Source: UBA1738 sp964388835 (GTDB lineage: Bacteria > Bacillota > Clostridia > UBA1381). From it: a stretch of DNA of 20,637 nt. A program made the translations under genes and the position numbers. The DNA is taken from NCBI GenBank assembly GCA_964388835.1, contig CAYMBZ010000024.1:1-20637 (forward strand), given 5' to 3'. The notes beneath the pieces are model-generated. The model worked only from the letters and a program-made list of their open reading frames with translations. It did no database searches and was not told the DNA's origin. Positions 1 to 7,476 of the stretch are shown here, in pieces; within the stretch, counting starts at the first letter, position 1, and each line of letters begins with the position of its first letter.

Positions 1-98
1 TCATACGCCATCTTGGAGGTCTTTTCAAGACTTTACACAAAATTTGAGATTGTCTCCAAAACTATGCCGCTTCTTGAAGTTGTGCTTAAGTTTTTGTT
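1..98 (-). other. Unassigned region downstream of glmM with inverted repeats
   Basis: No gene is visible here. Arms TTGGAG (13-18) and CTCCAA (55-60) can pair. Within them GTCTT/AAGAC (19-31) forms a small hairpin, and GAGA/TCTC can form near 50. No clear U-tract follows on the minus strand, so this is not a convincing intrinsic terminator. It could be the 3' UTR of glmM or the start of the leader of the next gene beyond the window. Confidence 0.25.
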
Positions 99-1448
99 TT
101 ATCCCAATCTTGCTTCTATAATGGTTGCGAGATATTTTGCTTTTTGAGTTATTAAGTCCTGATTTTCTCCCTCAATCATAACGCGCACGCAAGGCTCTGT
201 ACCGGATGCACGAACCAAAACTCTGCCCTTGCCGTCGAATTCGCGCTCAAGGTTTTCAATTTCCTCTAAAATAACTTTATCCTTTACGTATTCTTTCTTT
301 TTAGAGTTTGCAACTTTTGCGTTTATTATACATTGCGGCATTGTATCATAGATTTGTGCAAGCTCGGACATTTTTTTGCCGGAAGCCTTCAAAATTTTCA
401 AAATATTAAGCGCGGAAACTAAGCCGTCGCCCGTAGTGTTATGGTTCAGGAATATTATATGTCCCGATGCCTCACCGCCTAATGAATATCCCGAGCGAAG
501 CATTTCTTCCAACACATATCTGTCGCCGACATCCGTTTGAACGGTATTTATGCCGAGCTCTTTAGCCTTTAATACAAGACCGAGGTTGGACATTACGGTG
601 ATTACGAGAGTATCTTTGCGAAGCATGCCAAGATTTTTTAAGTATTCGGCACAAACAAGCATGATTTTGTCGCCGTCAATGACATTTCCTTTTTCGTCGA
701 TTACCATAAGTCTGTCCGCATCTCCGTCAAAGGCAAGCCCTACATCAACACCGGCGTTTCTGACATATGCGCAAATATCCTTTAAATGCGTTGAACCGCA
801 GTTTAAATTGATATTTGTACCGTTTGGGTGATTGTGTATTACAAAAGGTTCTCCACCGAGGGCAGCTATTACCTTGGCGGCTGTTTTATAACTGGCGCCG
901 TTTGCACAATCAATCGCAATGCGCATACCGTCAAGTTTACAATCTATAACGCTTTGAGCAAATTGCGTATAATCTTCAATAGCGGTTTCACATCTTTTGA
1001 TTGAGCCCACATCGTCACCTGTCGGCATATCTATTTTCTCTGCATTATCCAAAACAATTGCCTCAATGCGCTCTTCGATATCGTCATTAAGCTTGTAACC
1101 GTTTGAATTAAATATCTTAATTCCGTTATATTCCGCAGAATTGTGTGAAGCGGAAATCATAATTCCGGCTTCTGCGTCATACTTACGTGTCAAGTATGCA
1201 ACAGCCGGGGTGGGGATGATGCCTAAAGTTATAACTTTTGCGCCTACCGAGCACAATCCGGCGGCAAGTGCGGCTTCCAGCATATCGCATGAAATACGAG
1301 TGTCTTTACCTATTAAAATTTTCGGTTTTCTGTGACATTCCGCGGTGAGTACATATGCCGCGGCTTGACCTATTTTAAATGCAATTTCGCAAGTTAGTTC
1401 CTGGTTTGCAACTCCTCTTGCTCCGTCCGTACCAAATAATCTTCCCAT
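99..1448 (-). CDS. glmM: Phosphoglucosamine mutase
   Basis: GlmM converts glucosamine-6-phosphate to glucosamine-1-phosphate in the cytoplasm, the step before GlmU makes UDP-GlcNAc for peptidoglycan. The 449-aa length is normal for the family. Visible motifs are the N-terminal FGTDGARG, the catalytic serine loop GIMISASHN (phosphorylated Ser about 101), the metal-binding loop FDGDADR near residue 240, the sugar-binding GGEASGH, and the phosphate-binding RASGTEPCVRVM near the C-terminus. The ATG at 1448 has a GGAGGC ribosome binding site (1456-1461) lying just before the glmS stop codon. glmS ends only 15 nt upstream, so the two form one operon making successive enzymes of the pathway, and glmM should share the glmS ribozyme-controlled transcript. 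No anomalies are seen. Confidence 0.97.
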   Translation of the reverse strand: MGRLFGTDGARGVANQELTCEIAFKIGQAAAYVLTAECHRKPKILIGKDTRISCDMLEAALAAGLCSVGAKVITLGIIPTPAVAYLTRKYDAEAGIMISASHNSAEYNGIKIFNSNGYKLNDDIEERIEAIVLDNAEKIDMPTGDDVGSIKRCETAIEDYTQFAQSVIDCKLDGMRIAIDCANGASYKTAAKVIAALGGEPFVIHNHPNGTNINLNCGSTHLKDICAYVRNAGVDVGLAFDGDADRLMVIDEKGNVIDGDKIMLVCAEYLKNLGMLRKDTLVITVMSNLGLVLKAKELGINTVQTDVGDRYVLEEMLRSGYSLGGEASGHIIFLNHNTTGDGLVSALNILKILKASGKKMSELAQIYDTMPQCIINAKVANSKKKEYVKDKVILEEIENLEREFDGKGRVLVRASGTEPCVRVMIEGENQDLITQKAKYLATIIEARLG

Positions 1449-1463
1449 TTTTATTGCCTCCTA

Positions 1464-3275
1464 TCATTCAACGGTAACTGATTTTGCTAAATTTCTCGGT
1501 TTATCCACATCAAAGCCTTTTGCCGTGCACACGTGGTACGCCAAAAGCTGAAGCGGAATAATCGCGGGAAGCGGCGCCAAAAGCGGGTCAACCTGTGGGA
1601 GCGGTATAACTTCATCAAATGTAGCGGTGTCCGAAAGGCATGCCGTAAAGCTGATTGTTCTTGCGCCGCGTGCCGCAACCTCTTTTACATTGCTGTTAAG
1701 CTTGTTGCTTATTTCGGGATTTGTGCATATGGAAATTACAACTGTACCGTCCTCGATAAGCGCAATTGGTCCGTGCTTTAACTCGCCGCTTGCATATGCA
1801 TCCGAATGAATATACGAGATTTCTTTAAGCTTGAGAGATGCTTCCATGGCGATAAAATAATCAAGGCCGCGTCCTAAAAAGTATATGTCATGCTCTTTTG
1901 CGATTTTTTCTGCGATTTCTTTGATTTTTTTATCATCCTTTAAGATATCGGCAATTACACCGTCAAGATTTAAAAGCTGATTTTTTATTCCGTCGAGCTC
2001 CTCGTGGCGGGCAGAACCTTTAAGCTCTGCAATATGAATGGCGAACAGATAAAACGCAACAAGCTGTGTTGTATAAGCTTTTGTTGAAGCAACCGCGATT
2101 TCGGGACCTGCATAGGTATAAAAAACGTAATCCGCTTCACGCGCAACCGAGGAACCAACAACATTTGTTATCGCATAGACGGTATTGCCCAGCTTTTTTG
2201 CCATGCGCAGAACAGCAAGTGTATCCGCGGTTTCTCCGGATTGGCTTACAACCAATACGGCGGTGCTTTCATCGATAAGCGGCGCACCGTATCTGAATTC
2301 GGAAGCGAGGCAAACTTCGCATGGAAGCTTAGCCAGCGTTTCGATTGCTTTCTTACCTACAAGACCGGCATGGTAAGCGGTACCGCAGGCAACTATATAT
2401 AATTTTTTGATATTTTCTGAAAACTTAATGTTGTCCAGACTTAAGTTCAAATCCCTGTCCAGACGGCCGCGCAGTGTGTTTCTGATTGCGGTGGGCTGTT
2501 CGTGAATTTCCTTAAGCATGAAATGGTCATAACCCTCTTTTTGCGATGCCTGTGCCGAAAATTGAACCTTGAAAACTTCCTTTTCAATCGCTTTTCCGTC
2601 CGCGTCGAAAAGGCTTATGCCGTCCTTTGTGAGCACGGCAAATTCATTGTCATCAAGAAGATACACATCTCTTGTTTCCGACAGAATCGCCGGAATATCC
2701 GATGCGATAAAACTACCGTCTTTTCCGAGGCCTGCAATCAGGGGACTGTCCTTTCGGACCGCAATAATTTTTTCGGGCTCGTTTGAAGAAATAACACCGA
2801 TAGCATAGCTTCCGTCAAGCTTTTCCGTCGTTTTGCGGACGGCGGAGAAGATGTCGCCGCTGTAAAAATAATCAATAAGATGGGGGATAACCTCGGTATC
2901 GGTTTCGGATTTAAAGGAATATCCTTCTTTTTTTAGAAAATCCTTTAAAGCTTCATGATTTTCTATAATACCGTTATGAACAACCGCAATTGTTCCGTCC
3001 GAATTCGTGTGTGGGTGAGAATTTTTCACCGACGGCACGCCGTGGGTTGCCCAGCGCGTATGCCCGATTCCGACATTTCCCTCCAAAGGTTTGTTTGATA
3101 AAAGTTCTTCCAATGCGGAAAGTCTGCCTTTTTCCTTTGCGACAGAAATCTTTCCGTTTTTTGTGATAACAGCCACGCCTGCCGAATCATATCCTCTGTA
3201 TTCCAAACTTTCGAGTCCACTCAAAAGAAGCCCTGCGGCAGGCCGGGCGCCAATATAACCAACTATTCCGCACAT
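1464..3275 (-). CDS. glmS: Glutamine--fructose-6-phosphate aminotransferase (isomerizing)
   Basis: GlmS makes glucosamine-6-phosphate from fructose-6-phosphate and glutamine, committing carbon to amino sugars and the cell wall. I place the start at the ATG at 3275 because the protein then begins MCGIVGYIG, leaving Cys2 as the N-terminal glutaminase nucleophile, and an AGGAG site lies 8-9 nt upstream. A longer frame to 3338 would bury this catalytic cysteine. The 603-aa protein has the Ntn glutaminase domain (about 1-220, with EYRGYDSAG and GHTRWATHG), two SIS sugar isomerase domains (VVSQSGETADT and the ASLKLKEISYIH segment), and the conserved C-terminal tail ending KPRNLAKSVTVE. A glmS ribozyme lies in its leader. 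It forms an operon with glmM. Confidence 0.97.
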   Translation of the reverse strand: MCGIVGYIGARPAAGLLLSGLESLEYRGYDSAGVAVITKNGKISVAKEKGRLSALEELLSNKPLEGNVGIGHTRWATHGVPSVKNSHPHTNSDGTIAVVHNGIIENHEALKDFLKKEGYSFKSETDTEVIPHLIDYFYSGDIFSAVRKTTEKLDGSYAIGVISSNEPEKIIAVRKDSPLIAGLGKDGSFIASDIPAILSETRDVYLLDDNEFAVLTKDGISLFDADGKAIEKEVFKVQFSAQASQKEGYDHFMLKEIHEQPTAIRNTLRGRLDRDLNLSLDNIKFSENIKKLYIVACGTAYHAGLVGKKAIETLAKLPCEVCLASEFRYGAPLIDESTAVLVVSQSGETADTLAVLRMAKKLGNTVYAITNVVGSSVAREADYVFYTYAGPEIAVASTKAYTTQLVAFYLFAIHIAELKGSARHEELDGIKNQLLNLDGVIADILKDDKKIKEIAEKIAKEHDIYFLGRGLDYFIAMEASLKLKEISYIHSDAYASGELKHGPIALIEDGTVVISICTNPEISNKLNSNVKEVAARGARTISFTACLSDTATFDEVIPLPQVDPLLAPLPAIIPLQLLAYHVCTAKGFDVDKPRNLAKSVTVE

Positions 3276-3293
3276 ATTAAATTTTCTCCTTAT

Positions 3294-3317
3294 AAAAGGG
3301 GCACAAAAGTCCCTTTT
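3294..3317 (-). other. Hairpin between glmS ribozyme and glmS start
   Basis: Arms AAAAGGG and CCCTTTT (7 bp, 10-nt loop) sit in the glmS leader, downstream of the ribozyme and about 6 nt before the ribosome binding site. They may stabilise or destabilise the cleaved 3' product, or act as a weak terminator. No function can be assigned from sequence alone. Confidence 0.35.
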
Positions 3318-3339
3318 TTCGACAAATTTTACTTTCATA

Positions 3340-3471
3340 GCACATGCAATTGTTTACAGATTACTCCGATGCTTTGTACATGCACTGTCGACATGACTGC
3401 CGTGGGGCATCCGCCGATAATTCGATACTCCCCATCCTCGTCAACCGATGCCGTTTGTCGGTTCTGGCGCT
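3340..3471 (-). ncRNA. glmS self-cleaving ribozyme (GlcN6P-sensing riboswitch)
   Basis: Read on the minus strand, the leader begins GCGCCAGAACCGACAAACGG, then GACGAGGATGGGG, ATCGAATTATCGGCGGATGCC and an ACAAAGCATC segment. These are the conserved core strings of the glmS ribozyme. Cleavage is expected just 5' of the G complementary to base 3470. The 3' end, in P4 pairing near GCATGTGC, is approximate. In this class glucosamine-6-phosphate acts as the cofactor for self-cleavage, and the cleaved mRNA is degraded, so GlmS product lowers glmS and probably glmM expression. It lies about 65 nt upstream of the glmS start and downstream of the promoter at 3536-3564. Confidence 0.95.
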
Positions 3472-3535
3472 TTTTTAATACATGTATTGTCCGACTTTTG
3501 AATTTAACGGCAAAACAATACCTAACATATACCAC

Positions 3536-3564
3536 ATTATATACTATTTTTTTCAAAATGTCAA
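3536..3564 (-). promoter_or_regulatory. Sigma-A-type promoter for glmS-glmM
   Basis: On the minus strand there is a perfect TTGACA (3559-3564), a 17-bp spacer and a perfect TATAAT (3536-3541). Transcription would start near 3529, about 58 nt before the ribozyme cleavage site. Confidence 0.9.
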
Positions 3565-3600
3565 CCGTAGCATAAAATCATGCGAAAAATCAAATTATGC

Positions 3601-3629
3601 TTGACAAATATTTAAAAACATGCTATTAT
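3601..3629 (+). promoter_or_regulatory. Promoter for the pnuC-family gene
   Basis: TTGACA at 3601-3606, a 17-bp spacer and TATTAT at 3624-3629 predict a start near 3636. It diverges from the glmS promoter, with about 36 bp between the two -35 boxes. Confidence 0.85.
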
Positions 3630-3635
3630 ATTCAA

Positions 3636-3733
3636 AACTGAATCGAGTTGCCACCGGGTAGTGAATTGCGCAGAGCATTCGCTTGCATGTCGTTAGGTCT
3701 CAGAAGACATGCAGGGCGGATGTTTATTTTTTT
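3636..3733 (+). promoter_or_regulatory. Candidate riboswitch/attenuator leader with competing stems, class unknown
   Basis: The roughly 110-nt leader contains two mutually exclusive folds. In one, GTGAAT (3661-3666) pairs with ATTCGC (3677-3682). In the other, CATTCGC (3676-3682) pairs with GCGGATG (3716-3722) and encloses a 7-bp hairpin GCATGTC/GACATGC (3685-3712). This second fold is followed at once by TTTATTTTTTT (3723-3733), which is the layout of an intrinsic terminator. The ribosome binding site GGGAGGAG follows directly. The arrangement is that of a transcriptional switch. The sequence does not match the TPP, FMN, cobalamin, purine, SAM, glycine or ZTP consensus strings I know. I cannot rule out a variant of an NAD+-type or other small class. 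Confidence 0.55.
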
Positions 3734-3747
3734 GGGAGGAGTTTATT

Positions 3748-4440
3748 ATGGAAAAAATCAAAAACAAGTTGAGCTGTTTTACGATGGGAGAAAGGGCGCT
3801 TTGGTGCGTTTCCGTCCTATTTACAGTCCTTTCGTTTTGTCTGTTTGACCGGGAAAATTATATGACACTTTGTGCATCGATAATAGGCGTAACTTCCCTT
3901 ATTTTCAATGCAAAAGGGAATTATATCGGTCAGATATTGATGATTGCGTTCAGTATTTTTTACGGAGTTATTTCCTTTAGATGTGCCTATTACGGCGAAA
4001 TGCTCACATATCTCGGGATGACATTGCCTATGGCGCTTTTTTCACTTATTTCATGGCACAAAAATCCGTATAAAGGAAATAAGTCAGAGGTTGAAGTTAA
4101 CAGGATAAAGGGCGCTGAATGGATACTCATGTTTGCACTGACAGCGGCGGTTACGATTATCTTTTACTTTTTGCTTGAATATTTGGGAACGGCAAATATT
4201 ATACCGAGCACAATATCTGTGGCGACAAGCTTTGGGGCGGTGTATCTTACTTTTAGAAGAAGCCCGTTTTATGCAATAGGATATGCATTAAACGATATTG
4301 TATTAATAATTTTATGGATTTTGGCAGCATTTAATGACATTCAATATATTTCGGTGATAATATGTTTTATTGTATTTCTTGTAAACGATATGTACGGCTT
4401 TTATTCATGGAACAGGATGCATAAAAGACAGCGCGCATAA
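3748..4440 (+). CDS. pnuC: PnuC-family nicotinamide riboside/vitamin transporter
   Basis: A 230-aa, highly hydrophobic protein with about seven membrane segments. It has PnuC-like features: an NAKGNYIGQ segment after the second helix, a YGEMLTYLG stretch, a SWHKN motif before a charged cytoplasmic loop, and a C-terminal NDMYGFYSWNRM segment. PnuC proteins carry nicotinamide riboside by facilitated diffusion. Relatives carry riboflavin, thiamine or nucleosides, so the substrate is inferred. I chose the ATG at 3748 because GGGAGGAG lies 7 nt upstream. A longer frame from 3709 would run back through the terminator-like leader. The gene is monocistronic and faces the convergent symporter gene. 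Its leader RNA suggests control by a metabolite, possibly the transported vitamin or its cofactor. Confidence 0.85.
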   Translation: MEKIKNKLSCFTMGERALWCVSVLFTVLSFCLFDRENYMTLCASIIGVTSLIFNAKGNYIGQILMIAFSIFYGVISFRCAYYGEMLTYLGMTLPMALFSLISWHKNPYKGNKSEVEVNRIKGAEWILMFALTAAVTIIFYFLLEYLGTANIIPSTISVATSFGAVYLTFRRSPFYAIGYALNDIVLIILWILAAFNDIQYISVIICFIVFLVNDMYGFYSWNRMHKRQRA

Positions 4441-4512
4441 AAAAAAGCCCGGATTTTTGATGTGGCCACAACAGTGTTTTGCGATTACATCTTTATTTCG
4501 GACTTTTAGTCA
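4436..4512. terminator. Likely bidirectional terminator between pnuC and the symporter
   Basis: The segments AAAAGCCCGG (near 4443) and CCGGACTTTT-like TTCGGACTTTT (ending about 4507) pair imperfectly. An inner GATGT/ACATC stem continues the helix. Poly-A flanks the left side, giving a CCGGGCTTTTTT end for minus-strand transcripts, and CGGACTTTT ends the plus-strand side. The two flanking genes converge here. Confidence 0.55.
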
Positions 4513-4517
4513 GCTCA

Positions 4518-5945
4518 TTATTTGCTTATTTTTTCTTTCTTTTCCGCATGCTTTACAACAGCTTTATGAAGAACGAAAAGTGCTATAACGTTCGGTATAA
4601 CCATAAGGTAGTTAAAGAAGTCGGTCAATTCCCAAACGAGGTCGTTGGAAAGAAGTGAGCCGAGGAAGATAAACGCGATTGCGATAATCGAGTACACAAC
4701 AACAGCCGCCTTATTGTTTTTAAAGAGATATTGCACATTTATTTTACCGAAGAAGTTCCAGCCGATAATGGTTGAATATGCAAAGAAGAGCAAGCATATA
4801 GCAACAAATATATTACCGAAGTTTCCGAGGGGGATTGCTTTTGAAAAAGCTGTCTGCATTGCAGTTGTTTTAGTAACAATCGCATCCGCACCGCTTGTCG
4901 CTGCAAGGTATGCTTCAGAGGACATTCTTCCGAGACCGCCCTCACCGGCATAAAGACAGGATATAACAACAAGTGCGGTCATGGTAAGAACCACGAATGT
5001 ATCGATAAATACGCCCACCATTGCTACAACGCCTTGGTCGTGAGGCTTTTCAACGTTTGCCATTGCGTGAGCGTGCGGGGTTGAACCCATACCTGCTTCG
5101 TTTGAGAAAAGACCTCTCTTTGCGCCCTGGCTGATTGCGGTTTTAAGGGCATAACCTATTCCGCCGCCGACTAAAGCAGACGGAGTGAAAGCAAACTTGA
5201 AAATCATTCCGATAGTTTCGGGGAGATACTGAATTCTTGCAATAATAACAGCAAGACCTCCCAAAAGGAAAAGAACTGCCATGATGGGAACCAGCTTTTC
5301 GGTTACCGAAGCGATTCTCTGAATACCACCCAAGAAAATGAATACGGAAATAACGGCGATTACAATACCGATAACCCATCCGTCAATACCGAAAGCTGTG
5401 TGGCAGGATTCTGCAATGGAATTTGATTGCACCATTGAACCCATGAAGCCGAGTGCCAGCGTGATTGCAATTGCAAAAAAGTATGCCAGGAAAGTTCCGA
5501 AACTGTTGGGGAATGCTTTCTTTATGTAGTAAACAGGACCGCCGTGAACTTCACCGTTTGCGTCATATACGCGTGTTTCCTGTGCAAGCACCGCTTCTGC
5601 GTAAATTGTTGCCATGCCGAGGAATGCTATAATCCACATCCAGAATATAGCGCCGGGACCGCCGACTAAAATTGCACCGGATGCTCCGACGATGTTGCCG
5701 GTTCCGACTTGTGCCGCAATTGCTGTCGCCAGTGCCTGGAAAGAGCTTAGACCGCTTTTGTTTTTACCGCCGCGAAGAGAAAGATTTCCGAAAACCTTTT
5801 TCATACCCTCGCCGAAACAGCGTACCTGTACAAAGCGAGTCTTAATCGAATAGAAAAGACCTACCGAGATGAGCAGAATTACGAGAATGTAATCCGCAAG
5901 GTATGAATTTAATACCTTCACTGTGTTTAAAATTGTTTCTTGCAT
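4518..5945 (-). CDS. Sodium:alanine/glycine symporter (AGCS family)
   Basis: A 475-aa integral membrane protein of the alanine or glycine:cation symporter family, importing small neutral amino acids with Na+. Conserved family stretches are visible: VRCFGEGMKKVFG near residue 42, LATAIAAQVGTGNIVGASGA (first signature), GGPGAIFWMWIIAFLGMAT, GGPVYYIKKAF, and SNEAGMGSTPHAHAMA near residue 280 (second signature). About eleven membrane segments are expected. The ATG at 5945 follows AGGAGG by 9 nt. The leader has a glycine riboswitch and a terminator, so glycine is the probable inducing ligand and either glycine or alanine the likely substrate. The C-terminus is lysine-rich (VKHAEKKEKISK). It appears monocistronic. 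Confidence 0.93.
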   Translation of the reverse strand: MQETILNTVKVLNSYLADYILVILLISVGLFYSIKTRFVQVRCFGEGMKKVFGNLSLRGGKNKSGLSSFQALATAIAAQVGTGNIVGASGAILVGGPGAIFWMWIIAFLGMATIYAEAVLAQETRVYDANGEVHGGPVYYIKKAFPNSFGTFLAYFFAIAITLALGFMGSMVQSNSIAESCHTAFGIDGWVIGIVIAVISVFIFLGGIQRIASVTEKLVPIMAVLFLLGGLAVIIARIQYLPETIGMIFKFAFTPSALVGGGIGYALKTAISQGAKRGLFSNEAGMGSTPHAHAMANVEKPHDQGVVAMVGVFIDTFVVLTMTALVVISCLYAGEGGLGRMSSEAYLAATSGADAIVTKTTAMQTAFSKAIPLGNFGNIFVAICLLFFAYSTIIGWNFFGKINVQYLFKNNKAAVVVYSIIAIAFIFLGSLLSNDLVWELTDFFNYLMVIPNVIALFVLHKAVVKHAEKKEKISK

Positions 5946-5966
5946 TTAAAAATACCTCCTGTAAAT

Positions 5967-5992
5967 AAAAAAACTATTGATAAAATCAATAG
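5967..5992 (-). terminator. Intrinsic terminator of the glycine riboswitch
   Basis: On the minus strand an 8-bp stem CTATTGAT/ATCAATAG with a 3-nt loop (5974-5992) is followed by seven U residues (5967-5973), just upstream of the symporter ribosome binding site. It lies between the aptamer and the gene, as an expression platform should. Confidence 0.88.
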
Positions 5993-6027
5993 CTCCGGAA
6001 ATAGGCATACAAAAACAGTATTTTGCC

Positions 6028-6107
6028 AACTCCATTCTTTTGCCTGAGAGATTAGCGGGATTTCCGCCTTGCACCTTCGGCACTCATTTAAGAGATTCTC
6101 CGGAGTT
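6028..6107 (-). ncRNA. Glycine riboswitch, single aptamer
   Basis: On the minus strand the conserved glycine aptamer strings appear in order: GGAGAATCTCTT, GTGCCGAAGGTGCAAGG, and TCTCAGGCAAAAGAATGGAG. The closing P1 stem is AACTCC/GGAGTT (6102-6107 with 6028-6033). Only one full aptamer is present, so this is a singlet type. The flanking sequence on either side may hold a reduced 'ghost' helix, which I have not resolved. A CTCCGG copy in the P1 5' strand can also pair with CCGGAG (5994-5999) next to the terminator, a plausible switching element. Glycine-binding leaders upstream of AGCS symporters are established in Firmicutes. Confidence 0.93.
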
Positions 6108-6174
6108 CCCTCAGCTTTCGGTTTTGCAAGCAATTCTGAAAGCTTCAAAGGGAAATATTAAATTATCTTCTTTT

Positions 6175-6203
6175 ATCATAGCACAATCTTCTGTAAATTG
6201 CAA
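6175..6203 (-). promoter_or_regulatory. Promoter for the glycine-riboswitch symporter transcript
   Basis: On the minus strand TTGCAA (6198-6203), a 17-bp spacer and TATGAT (6175-6180) predict a start near 6168, about 60 nt before the aptamer. Confidence 0.7.
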
Positions 6204-6270
6204 CACTTTTGGCGAAAAAAGTTGAAATTTGACGGCAAATGTACAGAAGAACCAAAAAAACAGGCTGTAA

Positions 6271-6299
6271 TTGACAAAATCTAAGTGAGGTGGTATAAT
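6271..6299 (+). promoter_or_regulatory. Consensus promoter for the CDF transporter transcript
   Basis: A perfect TTGACA (6271-6276), a 17-bp spacer and a perfect TATAAT (6294-6299) predict a start near 6306, about 190 nt before the transporter start codon. Confidence 0.9.
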
Positions 6300-6340
6300 G
6301 AATTTGTTTGTAAAATAATTAAATTCGCGGAGTTTGCATA

Positions 6341-6463
6341 TTGACAAAAGCAAAGGTAGCTGAATCGTTCACTGATTTTAAAAGTCACGAAAAAATCCTC
6401 ACCTTTTTAGCCTGTGCGGAATCTGTGCGGCCGGCAAATGAATATACGGACCAAAAAGCGTAA
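6341..6463 (+). CDS. Possible 40-aa leader ORF upstream of the CDF transporter
   Basis: A TTG codon at 6341 is preceded by GCGGAG (6327-6332) at 8-nt spacing and opens a 40-codon frame ending TAA at 6461. The peptide would be soluble and charged (…KVAESFTDFKSHEKILTFLAC… to …NEYTDQKA). It lies wholly between the consensus promoter and the transporter start, so it would be the first ORF on the transcript. I recognise no family. It may be a regulatory leader peptide, a small protein, or chance. An 8-nt direct repeat CTGTGCGG (6412-6419, 6423-6430) falls inside it. Confidence 0.3.
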   Translation: MTKAKVAESFTDFKSHEKILTFLACAESVRPANEYTDQKA

Positions 6464-6494
6464 CAGAACAATGCAAAATCGGAGGGATATAAAT

Positions 6495-7406
6495 ATGAAA
6501 GGAAAAATTAATATCGAGCACAGTGCAGCGGCTGTTGTAAAAATTGCAAATACTGTTTCCGCGGTTACGATTTTCGGAAATATTTTACTCTTTATCTTCA
6601 AACTTTTTGCGGGAATTGCGGCAAATTCTACCGCGATGACCGGAGATGCGATTCATTCCGCATCCGATATATTCAGTACCGTTGTGGTCATTTTGGGAAT
6701 AAAGCTCGCTTCAAAGGAATCCGACCGAGAACACCCCTACGGACATGAGCGCATAGAATGTGTTGCGGCGGTAATTCTTGCAATGGTACTCTTTGTTACG
6801 GGACTTGCCATAGGCGCGGATGCGATAAATAGGCTTTTCAGCGCTTCTGACGGCGAAAGTGCCGTTCCCGGCATGCTTGCTCTTGTTGCGGCGGCGGTAT
6901 CCATCGCAGTAAAAGAAGCAATGTTTTGGTATACAAAATTCAACGCCGAAAAAATCGGATCGGATGCGCTTATGGCGGATGCATGGCATCACCGCTCCGA
7001 TGCTTTTTCATCAATCGGTGCACTGATAGGTATTGCGGGAGCGCGTATGGGATTTCCGGCACTTGACCCTCTTGCGGGATTGGTAATTTTTGTATTTATC
7101 GCAAAGGCAGCATATGATATATTTATGACGGCGGCGGATAAGCTGATTGACCGCTCCTCCGGCGAAGAAACCGAAAGAAAAATACGCGAGTGCATTATGA
7201 AAAATGATGAGGTCCTTGGAATAGATATGCTTCGCACACGGATTTTCGGGAACAAGATTTATGTCGATATTGAGATACTTGCCGACGGTTCTTATACCTT
7301 AAACCATGCCCATGAAATAGCAGAGGCGGTACATGATGATATAGAAAACAGCTTTCCCGAAATAAAACATATCATGGTGCATGTAAATCCGGCTCAAAAA
7401 AATTAA
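6495..7406 (+). CDS. Cation diffusion facilitator (CDF) family metal exporter
   Basis: A 303-aa membrane protein of the CDF family, which exports divalent metal ions by proton antiport. The family layout is clear: about six membrane helices, TM2 metal-site residues His54 and Asp58 (HSASD), the HPYGHERIE motif after TM2, TM5 site residues His165 and Asp169 (HHRSD), then a soluble ZT-dimer domain from about 215 ending IKHIMVHVNP. An HxxxD pair in both TM2 and TM5 is more typical of zinc or cadmium transporters than manganese ones, but the metal is inferred. The start at 6495 is chosen for GGAGGG 8 nt upstream. An in-frame extension to 6414 lacks such a site. No repressor gene adjoins it. Confidence 0.92.
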   Translation: MKGKINIEHSAAAVVKIANTVSAVTIFGNILLFIFKLFAGIAANSTAMTGDAIHSASDIFSTVVVILGIKLASKESDREHPYGHERIECVAAVILAMVLFVTGLAIGADAINRLFSASDGESAVPGMLALVAAAVSIAVKEAMFWYTKFNAEKIGSDALMADAWHHRSDAFSSIGALIGIAGARMGFPALDPLAGLVIFVFIAKAAYDIFMTAADKLIDRSSGEETERKIRECIMKNDEVLGIDMLRTRIFGNKIYVDIEILADGSYTLNHAHEIAEAVHDDIENSFPEIKHIMVHVNPAQKN

Positions 7407-7476
7407 TGAGAATTGTGCACACTTTTGGCGCTCTTTTCATATTATACAACAAGTTCTGCAAAAAAGAGGTGTGGCT

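Noticed and set aside
3276..3338. N-terminal extension of glmS by 21 codons
   Set aside because: It would place the catalytic Cys2 internally. The ATG at 3275 has a proper ribosome binding site and gives the family N-terminus.
3636..3733. T-box, TPP or FMN riboswitch identity for the pnuC leader
   Set aside because: The AGGGCGG string only loosely resembles the T-box AGGGTGGTACCGCG, and the leader is too short. The conserved TPP and FMN strings are missing.
3709..3747. N-terminal extension of pnuC by 13 codons
   Set aside because: It lies in the terminator stem of the leader and has no ribosome binding site, while ATG 3748 follows GGGAGGAG.
7410..7446. Sporulation sigma factor promoter upstream of the 50-aa protein
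   Set aside because: CATATTATA fits a late sporulation -10, but no -35 element lies at an acceptable distance (GAATT is 23 nt away), so the evidence is too weak to list.
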